Source of the DNA: Urechis unicinctus
Taxonomy: Eukaryota; Annelida; Polychaeta; Xenopneusta; Urechidae
NCBI GenBank assembly: GCA_034190875.2
Contig: CM067348.1
Coordinates: forward strand, 44,589,605 to 44,653,604
Direction: 5' to 3'
DNA length: 64,000 bases
The notes beneath the pieces are model-generated. The model searched no databases. It saw only the letters and a list, made by a program, of their open reading frames with translations, and had not been told where the DNA came from. This document shows, one piece after another, positions 1 through 12,756 of the stretch. The stretch's first letter is position 1, and each line of letters opens with the position of its first letter. Both the position numbers and the translations under genes were made by a program.

Positions 1-3000
1 TGGACGTCGCCTTCTCAACATATGCTTGCTTGCTTAATTATATACAATCATAATGAATTTGTAGTTTTGGTTGTCGCATAACACAAAAGAATCACAGAAC
101 CAACATTAGACAACTGTCCATCCCTACTCACAAAAAGACCCAAATGTATAGTTTAATGAGCTTAAGAACATACTGAGCATTGATTTTGGTGATGTCTGTG
201 TTGGTCCTGATCCTTATTAAATCATTAAATATAATAATATAGTAGTAAATAGTGTTGCAATATACGTATATCCGGCTAATGGATGCTTGTTGCTCAAACG
301 TCTCGGCGAAAACACAATAGCGGTTGCATTGCAGCGTTTAGGTCATATTGCTAGATATTCTGCTGTAGCTATCTATTGGTTGTTTACTCGTTTACTGTAC
401 AGAACAGAACAAGTGCCCTTTTTGTAGTTAATGATAATGTTATCTGATATAATCTGTTTATCCCTGTCGCTCCAACTGTGACAAGTTACTTACCCTGATA
501 TAGGATCCAACTTTGCTAGATCCCGGTTTCTCTTAGCATATCCTGTCGATTGTATAACCACAAAGTACCGAGCGCTCAGTTGTACACGATACATTGTTCT
601 GTTGGAATTAATGATGAATGACATATGCCTTGGCTAAGCAAATCTATCCAGAAAAAATGGCATTGCACACTTGCCGAGATGGACATATTGTAAAAGCAAT
701 TGTTATCTTAACCCCACCAGTAATTCCATTCACGATTTATGAAGCTGATATATATGTATGGTAGCGATAGATGCATACTAATCAGAAAACTGTAAGGTGG
801 TATACTATATTATTTTGAAAGATAACTACACTTAGACAGCGCCGATGTACCGCATGTTGAAATAATCCTCCTTAATATTTTACCATGACGCATCACATAT
901 TTGTTCAATGTACCATCGACTGGATAATTTTATGTGTTGCACTAATGAGCAGATATAAATAGAATGAACGTGTTTACCTATAAAGTTGGTGCTGTAAAAA
1001 TTATGAAAATCAGCGTACTTGCAGCAGTTTTCATCACATAGATGAGACATTAAGCTTGAGGAGTTGTTTTTTATTGAACGTCTTTGGCACACTGTGTTAT
1101 TCAATGTAAAATTTCCTCTGTATATGTCAACTCATCGATGAATATGAATAAATGGCCGCTGTGTTCATTGGTATTCGGCGCAGTTAAACTTAATGTAAAA
1201 TTGCGTAAATATTTACATAAAGAAATGTAAAGTTATGGCTGAGTCTTTTCATCTCAGCCAAAGTAATGCGCTATGACAAAACTCACGATGGTTAGAAAAT
1301 TTTTGAGCACTGAATATAAACTTGATATCGGATAATTTTTTCAGGGTATTTTACTAACCTCTCGCTTATAGTTCCAATAATGTTGTTATAACAATGCTGG
1401 ACTACAGTATTAAATACGACGCAAATCTAAGACAATACGTAACATAATTGGCATGTAAAATATAGTTTACTAGGTTGAATAGTGCTGAGGGAATTTCCCG
1501 AAAGTAAGCCAACAGTCCATCGTTTTAATCTTCAGTAATGATCGTGTCTTAGTTTGCACCAATGGTATTAATAACAGATAATGCCAAAAAATACCTTGCA
1601 CTTTAAGATATTTCTCGTGTGCCTTTTGGCAGTTGTTGAATTTCTGTTTGAGAACTGCTCATGTACTGAATCCACGCACGATATCAAGCTACGTCGTTGC
1701 TTGATTCATTGCTTCGCAAGCAGGATCGTGAATTGGTTGGAGTGGAGCCCTATTCCATACATCAAGCAAGGCTGATGTTAAAGTTAAGACAAATATAAAA
1801 AGCAATATCCGATTACGTCTTAAGACTTAATCACCTAAAAACTTACGTTTAGCGAATGGCCATTTAGCATACTCTGTCTGTAGCCCACTTAAGATACATT
1901 TACATCATCAATGTTTTCATCGATATAAATATTTAGATTCCAAGATAACCATACTAATACTATTGTCTTTCATAACGCCTTATGCTCAAGACTAGCTTGT
2001 TACTTCGCATAATCATTGACCCATCTGTTATTAGATATCTTTATTATTCGACATCACATGCATCAGTATTTAACCACTACGTCCCAAACAGTAAGGCTTC
2101 ATAGCCACACAGACCCCGTTCATTGATGGTATGCAATTAAAGGTTTCTATGCATAATATTTCCATATGATCTAGTAAGTACAATGAAATTTTGAACAATA
2201 TTTATGCCTTAATCGTTTACAACTGGAATAACAAATAAAGCAACTAAAATATAATATTTATTTTGATTGTTATTGTAACTCAAAGCCTTTGAATATGATT
2301 CACCGGCGAACATGATTCAAACCATGTATAACAGGATGTGATGGACCAAGGTTAAAATATGGTAATGAGGGAACTTGTCGGCCCTAGGGGCATGTCATAT
2401 TTGGCATGCCAAAAACAACAACGTTGAAGGTCCTTTGACAATATAATGTATATCATAAATGGATTTGATATAAATGGCTGACACCTACAAACGCCTCGGG
2501 ATTGATTAAATTGCATCCTCCATCAGTATCGCCGCTACGCAGTCAGGATTCTTACAAAAAGATATGAGGTTTGCGGTTTCTGAATGCCATCACAACATCT
2601 AATGTTCCGATTTTCAACTACTCTTTATCATTCAACCATTCCCATTTCGATTGTAATAAACACAAAACTCTTAATGCAATACCGATACGCAAATTACTGT
2701 CGCATATGCGCGATTTGATGTCCACTCACGCGATGACATTCAACGTGCATAGGTCACGGGATTGTATGCGTTGTGTAAGCGTAAAACATCATTTTCATTG
2801 ATTGAATCGAGATTTCGGAATTGTATTGTTGTTATGATAATGTAAGCTGTTTTTATACTATAGACAAAATATCACTGGCTCCAATCTGCTACTGTGAGAG
2901 TATTGTTATGTAAATCCTCATTAGATTTACGCATTGGCAATGTTCAACGAAAGTACCGCTTTGCCAAATTTGTATCATAATTGGCTCCTGTGAACCTAGA

Positions 3001-5352
3001 TATGGACAATATGCTGTGTAACTTTAGGGTGCGGATTTGTTTTAAAAATGTATGTGATGGTTTTGTTTATATATGTCACTAATAAATCGCCTCGTAAAAT
3101 TGTCAGCTTCTGCTATCTAAATGATTTAACGAAAGATTACAGAGCATATTTGTTTAAAATCTGCTCTTCATCGGATTCGTGCCGCTTTGCAATCATCTTA
3201 TATAATTTGTTCCATCAAAATTACTATGGCATGTTTTGTCTTCGAATCTTAACAGCTCGAAAGTCAGCCTCTGTCAAGATAATCTCATTACTAATTGTTA
3301 CAAATCGCATGCAACGCTCATTGTAATTCTACATAATGGAGATTAGTTGGAAAGGTGCACAATTACGTGATTCATTTTTTTCTCGGAATTACTTAATAAA
3401 CGATGCTGTAACTCGCGAGCAGTAAATGCTGTACCAGGCAGTCTAATCGCCGTCGTTACGGTACTGATATCAAGGAATTATCATTAAGAATGAAGATACA
3501 CCATATTAGTAGGAAACGGTTGACAGAACAATACATCATTTGCTACGAGATAATCTAACTGCCAGTATCATGCAAAAACCGACAAAGTTCAACGCATACC
3601 CGTTATATCAAATGTTTAACATAAACCTAAGCTTCTGTGACGCGATTCTTGAGTGCGGATGCAAATAGACTTGCTAACACGTAAATGAATATGTTTATGA
3701 ACATCTATTCATGTAGACGTAATTAGCGTGTCGCCTCGTAGTAAAGTGGTAATTAAAAGTGAGGTATATGACGATTGCTTCAATCACACCACTTAAACAG
3801 AAGATTGAGTGCACTACTTGTAATGGATTAATCTCGCCAACAAATGTAAGCCGTGCACGAACGTTCTGTGTGTTTCTGCTCTTTGTACTTAATAATAAAT
3901 CTCAACATTTTTCATACGACAAAAGACCCCCGAAGATTGCAAATTGTTGAATGCCAAATTTACAACAAACCTACCCATCATCATAACGTACTCTCTCAGT
4001 CAACAGTTTGATGGAGTAACCCCTCACAGCTGATATTAATTATGAACCTCAGATTTCCAGACCCACTCCACCGCCACCCCGACTCTCTCCTCAAACATAC
4101 ACCATATTCTTTAGCCACATGCCCATCCTTCCCAGCCCGAGCAACTTCCAAACCCCCACTAACCAGGCTAAAACATGTCCCATGTGAGTTGAGATAGCGT
4201 TCCTTAATCGTTGAGGGGAATCACTTTTACATTTTAAAATTAGATCTATCCTGGCCTCCGAGCTCGGTACATCTTTTTCCAGCATTTAGGCAAAGTTTCA
4301 TGTATAATTCAAACGTTCAAGTTAAGTGTTAAAATTCAAGTTTCTTCTTAACCCTACGCCTAGGGTTCAAGTCTTTGTTATCACAAGTGCGACTATTAAA
4401 CCTGACCTTATCCGAAGCTCGTAAATAATTCATATCAAAAGTGAACTCAAAAGGATGTATTCATTGGCTACAACTGTACATTAATGCTGGAGAGAGATGC
4501 GATCGCGATACGACAAAACCATAACCTAATGTGGAAATAAATGTTTTATGGCCATTACTGGAATCTTAATGAATTAATCCTTCTGAGTTCACCTTTGATA
4601 TAAATGATATTTGCAGTGCATTGTTGAACAGCATATCCTTTGTCGCGTGCATACTATTGATTGTGCTACACCGTTTAGTTGGCATACTGCAGCTAATTAT
4701 AATTGTCGATTTAAAAAAAATGACGAGCTTCTGATTAAATCACAAATTGCTGTAGAACTCTAGTACAGAAGGCAGTGGAGCATCACTCTTATCCAGGGGT
4801 ACTTTTCGCAGCAAAGAGTTTATAGCTACACTAAAAGGGCGCACTTCGAGTGGCTCTACGGTGATCTCTTCCCTTATTATAATTCATCGCAATCGTAAGG
4901 GGGCGCTACCGTGACACAACCAAAAAGCACATGGGAATACTGGGCAGTGCAATTAATGAGAGCGGGAAAAATGTCGTTTTGCAGAGCCTTGTCGATGCCA
5001 AAACACGCCGCACTAAAGGACTATGAATGGCGAAAATGTCAGTACACTATTTAGTAAATGTTAATTTGATAAATTTCCCGGTCTGGGGTACACTTATTAA
5101 AAACAGTTCTCCTCTAAAAGCGTCCGCGCAGCTCACGATCATTCATGTCCACATTGTAGATGGTAGTTTCAGATTATGAATAACTATCAGATGCGATGAA
5201 ACTGGCCTGGGGTCGTTATTCACATTTTGGCCTGTCAGGGGCCGTTAAGGTCTCGAGCGAAGAGTGCATAGCTACGCCAAGCTTCATGACGATTATGAAA
5301 TTACACGAAAGACAACCCGACATTAGGCGACGACCCCATGATCAAAAGCACA
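1..5352. other. Intergenic, no gene recognised
   Basis: AT-rich sequence holding only short open frames without recognisable motifs, codon bias or splice structure. I see no transposon ends, RNA gene or long repeat here. The stretch at about 4780-5350 is less AT-rich than the rest, but I cannot assign it. Confidence 0.6.
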
Positions 5353-5678
5353 TTTTGTATATGTTATACCAGAGCCCCCCCATGGAGTTGCCCACCCCCC
5401 AGGATCCCCCCACGCGTTGACCACGTGATCATGTGACGTGTTTGGACTTGCGCCAGGTAGTGATGCTATGTGTCCACATGATATGATGTAATGCATTGTT
5501 AAGATGAGTTGTTGAGTGTTTAAAGGTATTGAGTGGGGTTCTCTAGGAATAACAATGGGTTTAGTAAATATTGTAGTTGAAGGTATCTATTCAAATGATA
5601 TACCCACGCCACTTGAGAATGGTGTAATCGTTTGGGATCACAATGAACTTGGGAAGACGTGTTTGATATGTTAGTAAA
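5353..5678 (+). repeat. Polinton left terminal inverted repeat
   Basis: Reads inward from TTTTGTATATGTTATACC and matches the reverse complement of 21572-21897 almost base for base. The only difference I see is near the inner edge (TTTGATATG here, TTTGAACATG in the other copy). It contains a C7 tract, a C6 tract and a GACCACGTGATCATGTGACGTG-like cluster with an E-box (CACGTG). Near-identity of the two ends points to recent insertion or gene conversion. Confidence 0.93.
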
Positions 5679-6166
5679 TAGGCAAAGTGGCTATTGATGG
5701 TTGAGAATAATAATGGGTGTTGAGTATAGCTTGGGTTAGGATTACAAATTGTAACACTAAAGTTGTAAACTGTAACAGATGCGAATAAGGTTGGATTGAA
5801 GAATGTCTGTGAAGTTTGCTATTGATATGTCAAGTAGTGTAAACGACAATTGGGATTAAGAATGTCTGCTAAGTACAACGACAATGAGCCTTTTCCAATG
5901 TAATACTTGGGAATAACAATGCGTTGAGAATGTTTTTGAAATTCGCCATGTGTCAGCTGTAACAGATGAATGAAGAAGCTTAACGTGGGAAAGAGGTCGT
6001 TTGTGTGATGGAGTACTTATCAATGGGTTAAAAATGTTAACACAATCAACAGTGCCGGCTGTGAAAGCTGTGGTCAATCTCCCCCATACCTAACATGAGG
6101 AAAGCTTTCAACATGGAATTTGAAATCCTACAGGCGACGCCTTCTTAATCCTGAATAATTGTCGCC
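5679..6166. other. Polinton subterminal non-coding region
   Basis: About 490 bases between the left inverted repeat and the first TATA box, with no coding frame I can support. It has several loosely repeated phrases (AGAATGT near CTGTGAAG and CTGCTAAG; two CTGTAACAGATG copies near 5770 and 5958), suggesting a degenerate repeated subterminal region. Confidence 0.5.
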
Positions 6167-6174
6167 TATAAATA
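6167..6174 (+). promoter_or_regulatory. TATA box of first rightward gene
   Basis: TATAAATA lies 90 bases upstream of an ATG at 6264. A start site about 30 bases downstream would give a short leader. This is the only clear core promoter motif between the left end and the first gene. Confidence 0.55.
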
Positions 6175-6305
6175 TGGTTCCAATCGTTAGTAGTCACCAA
6201 AGCTCATCTCACGAAATAGGAATCACTCCTGTACCACATCATCACATCATAGTCGCAAAGAAAATGGACCATTCAGAAACGAAAATACCGTAAGAAAATT
6301 AATTG

Positions 6306-6551
<246 letters not shown>

Positions 6552-6632
6552 TATACATATATCGTGATATGAATATGATTATTTATCAATTTATTTATTT
6601 GTGTCGCAGAGAGCAAATTTGACTGGTTTAAA

Positions 6633-6998
6633 ATGCCCTGTGACAAAGTGGGTGAAATATACATGCAGCTGCGTTCACAGTATATTGAAAACGGGGGATT
6701 GACACCTGAAGAGGCTCTTGTGCTCGAACAAATATTAACAGTGGGTTTAGTAAAATTGGAGGAAACAGAATACCCTCCTTTTGACTTATACGCACGAGTA
6801 TTGGATGTGATTACCAAAGAACTGGTTACCTCCACAGAAGTGATAAACTATATAAAAAACCCAGCATTGGTCCCACGATCGATAGCGTTCGATTTGTTAG
6901 GACGCTGTCTACGATGGGGAGTGACAAAATTTGAAACGTCGAGCGGTGTTGGAGTAACTACATTTCGGGGGATGACCTCATACGAAATAATGAAATGA
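6633..6998 (+). CDS. Unknown Polinton protein, 121 aa
   Basis: An intact frame of 121 codons, first gene of the rightward block. I do not recognise a domain. It looks mainly helical and slightly acidic, with no signal peptide or membrane segment. The same frame is open upstream to a splice-acceptor-like TTGTGTCGCAG at 6599-6609. A short exon starting at ATG 6264 and ending in a GTAAG donor at 6290 could precede it, downstream of the TATA box at 6167, with the (AT)n tract inside the intron. The phases of that exon and this one disagree by one base, so the join is either wrong or broken by an indel. An AATAAA polyadenylation signal follows at 7004-7009. Its place just before the polymerase suggests an early or replication-linked role, which is inference only. 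Confidence 0.6.
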   Translation: MPCDKVGEIYMQLRSQYIENGGLTPEEALVLEQILTVGLVKLEETEYPPFDLYARVLDVITKELVTSTEVINYIKNPALVPRSIAFDLLGRCLRWGVTKFETSSGVGVTTFRGMTSYEIMK

Positions 6999-7003
6999 AA
7001 ATC

Positions 7004-7009
7004 AATAAA
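7004..7009 (+). terminator. Polyadenylation signal (AATAAA)
   Basis: AATAAA within CAATAAAAAAAATG, six bases after the stop codon of the 121-aa gene. It is in the right place to end that transcript. Confidence 0.5.
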
Positions 7010-7146
7010 AAAAATGTACTAACCACACTGGTATTTTCATGCTTTCTGATGATATTTATATACACTTTAAGCGGCGAAGAGAGATGTGTTCCTAGTTAAG
7101 TCGGATTTCGAAATGAGGTTTTTCGTCCCGGAACACGTGGTCGGCC

Positions 7147-7274
7147 GAATTAAAGCCTTTGCGCACGACCCTTTGCGTAGCTTCACACTTGAATACAGCG
7201 TGTGCGAATAAAAGCGTTTGCACACGGTCCGCTGCGTAGTTTCACGGTTGAATGCCGCGTGCTGTAATATAAAT
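7147..7274 (+). promoter_or_regulatory. Polymerase gene promoter with duplicated 58-bp module
   Basis: Two diverged tandem copies of a 58-bp unit (7147-7204 and 7205-7262) share the phrases GAATNAAAGC, TTTGCNCACG, TGCGTAG.TTCAC and TTGAAT.C.GCGTG. They run straight into TATAAAT at 7268-7274, 64 bases before the ATG of the polymerase gene. The arrangement looks like a duplicated upstream activating module plus a TATA box. The function is inferred. Confidence 0.55.
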
Positions 7275-7337
7275 GGGGGTGGAAATATAGGAAAAATTCA
7301 CAATCTGAGTCAGCTATCAGACCCAAGACGATCCAAG

Positions 7338-7625
7338 ATGGAGCCAGCAAGAAAACGCTTTTGTCGTCGTTCGAGTTCATCAGAGTGTAAGCATGAGTTA
7401 TTCATTTAAATATTATTTATCCTAGTGAATTTAATTCGGAGCGATATCCGATGATAGCTACAACTAAATAAAAAATTTATCTCGAAATAACTGTATTCAG
7501 ACTAACGATTGTTACCATTTGGCTTCAGTACTTTGGGAGGGTCCAAATGATCAGGAATTGATTACATATATGGCGGGATACGAGCGCGATCAAGGTAAAA
7601 TATCAGTCGAGGTTTTTTTGATATA

Positions 7626-7713
<88 letters not shown>

Positions 7714-10700
7714 TGTCATTAGAAGCAGAATCGTGTTGAATGATATCAAATTCACTATTTATTTTAGTTTTTATTCATTAATCTTTATTTGTGTTAGCTT
7801 TGTGGGATAGTGATGTCAATGACTATGAGTTGTCATGTGTCATGGACGAGTATGCGTTGAACGAAGCGCATCGAGCTCTTGACGAATTAGCTGGCTTTCC
7901 CGGTGAAATAGGTATGGATACGATTCATGGATTATTAATTGCGTCTGAACGTGAGCTCAACAAGATATATAAAACAACTATCTACCAACATATTACGATG
8001 GAATTTCGGCCTAGCACTATTAATTTCTGTTTGACAGTTGAAGCTAACCAAGCAAACGTGGTAATCGACGACGGTCAGCAAGGCGCCGGGGTAATGGAGA
8101 ATGAAGATGAACCTGGTATGATCTTTACATATTGTTGCTTGTGATAAATTAGAATCAATGCGGTGATTTGTTTAACTATCTCACTCTCTCTCGCTCTCTT
8201 ACTTTTCTTTCAGATGCTCTGGCAACCGGAATCGCAGCGCTCGAACTTAGGCACGGCAATGCCATCCGGACTTACGTCCGTATACGACCATTGCAGGATG
8301 TCTTTAATTTCGATTTGCGCATTCCGATGCCCATACTGAGAGAGGTCATCTTCGATCAGCAACAAGTGGCCATCAAAATAAATGCCAGCTACGGCTTTAT
8401 CTTGAGGAATAATGAGAGTGGTGAACTCCGCTACTTTCATTCTTCAATGAATAATGCCCGGCTACTTCCGGCACCGGTCACCGTGAGAAATGCTGATGAT
8501 TTCGAAGCTTTCGAGAGGAGGCTCGAACAGGGGGATATTCTGACATGGGCCCGCGATCAGCGCCCCAATTCCAAGTGGATGGTTATCAAAGTAACAAACC
8601 TGACAGTCTATGTCAGCAAGTTACTAGACCACCCTATTGGTTTTGCCCCTACCAAACTACCTCCTCATATCCGGAACAACAAGGCTATCCTAGGGCTGGT
8701 CATGGATATGAATTCGGGGAGACCATACACGGACAGGCTATGTCTGTTTCGTTGTCTGGCCTTGCAGCGTGGGGCCCCGCTTCGAGGATTAGCGAAGTTG
8801 ACGAAACGGCTTTTTCGAGAGACCTATCCCACGGGGGACATTGAAACGTTCCCCGGTGTTCCATGGGCCGATATCGAAAAAGTGGAGGAGCGTTTCAAAG
8901 TTAACATTTTCGTGTACCAATGCACTGAAGAGCAGGTAAGCTGAAATATAAATAATTTAAGTGAAGCTTTACTCAATGAAAGTGTAATTCATAACTGAAT
9001 ATTTTACATGATTGTTTGTTGACAGGTTGCCACACTTGTTAGGCGGTCCCCTACTAACTATGCTGAAGAAATGTACCTCAATTTACACGAGGCGCATTTC
9101 AGTTATATTGTGAACCGGGATCGCTATTGCAAGTCTTACGCTTGCACCACATGTGGCAAACTGTGGAAACATGTGGGAATGCTGCATCGGCACCAAACCA
9201 CATGTATTGCTGAGACAGTGTATCGATATCCAGGTGGGGTCTACCATCCACCACCCACCATTTTCGATGAACTTCGTGACGGTGGGTTTGAAGTGGATGA
9301 ATCCGCCTATCCCTATCGAGCCACTTATGACTTTGAATGTTATTTTGACAGGTCAGACATACCCACCAACTCGGACAAGGTGATATGGGAGGCTCGTCGT
9401 CATGTCCCCTTATCAGTCTCCGTATGTAGTAATGTACCCGGTTTCCAGGAACCGGTTTGCTTTGTTACCGAGGGTGATACGGATGAGTTGGTGTTGCGTA
9501 TGATGACCCACTTGAAGCAAGTAGCCGACGCTGCTTATATCATCCTACAGGAGAAGCACACCTCCTTACTCCAATGTATGGATGAACAACTACAAGAACA
9601 GCTGGTTACCGATCCGGTAACCAAGGGGAAGCATCCACTGGAGCAACTCATAGAAAAGTTTCAGAGCTATTTGATGGAATTACCCGTTATTGGTTTTAAT
9701 TCCGGAAAATACGACCTGAACGCCATCAAGGTAGCTATCATGCGGTTCTTCACACAATACGAACCAATTAATTTTGTGTCGTAAAAAAAAATAATAATTT
9801 TCTTTGCCTAAAGTCCGACAATTTTAAATTTTTGGATATCTGCAACTATTTGGCACCTGGTTGCAATTACGACAAATATTTAAAAGCGTACCATTGTAGT
9901 GTAAACAAAGCATGTTTTCCTTATGAATGGGTCACGTTGGATCGGTTGAACCACAGAGAGCTACCTTCTCACGCTGACTTTTATAGTTCGCTTCGTAATG
10001 AAAACATTAGCGAAGCGGACTATATAGAATGTCAGCGTGCATGGGAGTCTGAAGGGATGACCTGCTTCAAGGACTATTTGAAGTATTACAATAATATTGA
10101 TGTAGTCCCATTTCTAGAGGCCTTGGAAAAGCAAAGTCGATTTTACGAGGAGCGTAATATCGACATGTTTAAACAGGGTATTAGTGTTCCAGGTCTGACA
10201 TTGAACTACATGTTCCAGGATCTTGATTGCTTCTTCTCATTAGTCGATGGTAAAAATGAGGATCTCTATTGGCTCATCAAAAATAACATTGTAGGTGGGC
10301 CATCCATCGTTTTCCATCGATACCATGAAAAGAATGTGACTCGGATCCGACAAGTTCAATATCAGGACCAGGCCAAACTATGCCGTGGTATAGTCGGCTA
10401 TGATGCTAACGCCTTGTATCTTTACGCCTTGGCTCAAGAAATGCCCAGCGGTCACCCAGTCAGAAGAGTTGCTCCAGATTTTGCACCTATCACAACAGAT
10501 CGCCGCCATGTAGCATTGGAGTGGTTGGATTTTGTGGCTCACACTGACCGCATTCACATCCGTCACCAACGCAATCATTTTGAGAAGCGCGTTTTTTGGT
10601 GCGCGACGGTTGCCTGTAGACGGTTGGTGTGTCCAAAACCAAACCATTTACCAATTTCACGGTTGTTACTGGCATGGGCATCCCTGCACTGGCAAGACAC

Positions 10701-12580
10701 ACAATGTCACCCGAGATAAAGCTATGGCAGACTTGTTGATGGAGACCCGTCAAAACACGGCTTACTTGAGAAAATTGGGTTATACTGTGGTGGAGCAGTG
10801 GGAGTGTGAATGGCGAAACCAAAAGCGACAAAGTCCCTTGGTGAAAGCCTTCATTAACACCTTACCAACCCCACCTCTACCTGCAATGACCCAAGAGGAA
10901 ATTCTCAGCCGTGTCAGAGATGGGTCTTTCTTTGGGATGGTGGAAGTGGATCTTCATGTCCCAGATCATTTGAAAGACCACTTCCAAGAAATGACACCCA
11001 TTTTTTTCAAAAATATCAACATCTGCCGTGAGGATATCGGACCTGTCATGGGCGCGTATGCAGAACAACATAAAATAATGACGGTAAAACCCTTTCCGTT
11101 GCGAATGATGTATTTATTATTTTTTTATTCAAAGAAAGTGCTATAATATCTTAAACTGTACTTTCTCATATCTGGTGATTTTACGTCTTGATGTGTCACA
11201 GCAACCATGGAGGTCTTTAATCGGTAGTTACCGAGGCGAAAAGCTATTACTGGCCACTCCGCTATTAAAATGGTATCTAAACCATGGTTTGGTAGTCACA
11301 CGAATCTACCAAACTGTGGAGTATGAACCAAAGGCCTGCTTTCGTCAATTTGCCGACCGTGTGTCAAATGCTAGGTAAGATTTATTTATTTAATCATTTA
11401 TTTATTTATTTATTTTTAATTTTAATTTATTTATTAATTATTTCATGAACATTTATCGGAGTATTATTTTTTTTTTTTATTTATATTTTTTATTTTATTT
11501 TTTTTTTTTTTTTTTTTGTAATCTTAATTTATTAATAATTTCATGAACATATATCTGATTATTTTTTATTTATATATTCATAATTTTTTTTTTTTTTTTT
11601 TTTTTATATTATCATTAGCTTATAGCGAATTATTATTATTTTTATTTATTTATTACCTATCAAAACCTTTTATTATTTTTCTTCATTGTGTGTCTTTGTA
11701 GGCGTACCGGGGATGCCGATCCCAACCAAGCTATAGTAGCAGATACCATGAAACTTCTTGGTAATTCGGGTTATGGACGCACGGTTACAAACCAAACCAA
11801 ACATCGAAAAGTAAAGTATGTGGATGAGCGTGGTGCAGCCAAACTTATTAACGAAAAAAACGTTTCGCACCTTAAACGAACTAGATGAATCCACATACGA
11901 GGTCGAAATGGCCAAAGCTTCAATATCGTTAAACTTACCGCATCAAATTGGTTTCTTCGTGTACCAATATGCAAAGTTGAGGATGTTGGAGTTTTACTTT
12001 GAATTTGTTGCTAAATATGTGGATAGGTGTGATTTCGAGTATTGTGAAATGGATACCGACTCTGCCTATTTTGCCGTTTCCGGTCGATGTTTGGAAGAGG
12101 TGGTCAAACCTGACTTGCGAGAGGCCTTTTACCGTGAATGGGATCAATGGATGCCAGCGGTCACTTGTCAGGCTCACCATGAGGAATGGGTGAATGCCAA
12201 GTGTAGTGGTCAAGTTTGGGTAGATCAACCGTGCTGTCTCGAGCGTCAAAAATTTGACAAACGAACACCCGGTTTATTCAAAGAAGAATGGTGTGGTGAT
12301 GGGATTGTCAGTTTGTGTAGCAAAACATACTATTGTTTTGGTCACACTGACAAAACATCTTGCAAGGGGTTGAACAAAAACCAGAATACCCTCAACAAAG
12401 ACAAGTACTTAAAAGTGTTGAGAGAGCAACAATCAATCAGGGTCAGGTGTTAATCGGGGGTTCCGATGCATGGACAACCAGATGTTCACCTACGCCCAGT
12501 CGCGAGCTTCTCTCTCATACTTTTATCCCAAACGGAAAGTCTTGACTGATGGGGTATCAACGCGCCCCTTGCTGATTTAA
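7338..12580 (+). CDS. PolB: Protein-primed DNA polymerase B, seven exons, frame-broken
   Basis: Replicates the element using a protein primer. My model joins exons 7338-7386, 7529-7594, 7798-8115, 8214-8935, 9026-11083, 11202-11374 and 11702-12580; every junction is GT-AG and phase-consistent. Exon 1 encodes a short basic leader. A C2HC finger-like segment lies at about 9144-9206. Exonuclease motifs are YDFECYF (about 9326), GFNSGKYDLN (about 9692) and YNNIDVV (about 10085). Polymerase motif A is GYDANALYLY (about 10396), motif B KLLGNSGYG (about 11750) and motif C EMDTDSAYF (about 12045), followed by a PGLFKEE-type C-terminal motif. All catalytic motifs are present. The frame is lost at about 9771-9790, in a T6 run (10592-10597), in an A7 run (11854-11860) and at about 12423-12440. 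I see no nonsense substitution. The family call is certain; the N-terminal exons are less so. Confidence 0.92.
7620..7710. repeat. (AT)n microsatellite in polymerase intron 2
   Basis: About 90 bases of AT dinucleotides between the inferred donor at 7595 and acceptor at 7797. Confidence 0.95.
11375..11701 (+). other. AT/T-rich polymerase intron 6
   Basis: A 327-base intron with GTAAGA donor and TTTGTAG acceptor, made almost entirely of T runs and TTTA repeats. Flanking exons join in phase within the polymerase palm region, upstream of motif B. Confidence 0.8.
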
Positions 12581-12709
12581 TTATTTACGATGTTTGTTGT
12601 AGTGATAAGTTTATTGTTGTCTCAGTTTGAGTGATGTACTTTTAGAAAATGTAAAAACAAAATTCTTTGTTTCCTGATTCATGTTGAAAATGTATTTTAC
12701 AATCGTGCC

Positions 12710-12715
12710 AATAAA
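12710..12715 (+). terminator. Polyadenylation signal of polymerase transcript
   Basis: AATAAA 130 bases after the polymerase stop codon. A leftward AATAAA (12766-12771 on the other strand) overlaps the end of the protease gene, so the two transcription units end tail to tail with almost no spacer. Confidence 0.6.
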
Positions 12716-12756
12716 ATGATTGTGTAAACAAGGCCACTACAACAAGAACAATTCGT

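Noticed and set aside
8545-8844. Alternative frames overlapping polymerase exon 4
   Set aside because: No motif; the overlapping frame carries conserved polymerase sequence and fits the splice model.
9771-12440. Programmed ribosomal frameshifting as the cause of the polymerase breaks
   Set aside because: There are four breaks in one gene and others in six more genes, in both directions of base gain and loss, without a consistent slippery heptamer and stem-loop; indels are simpler.
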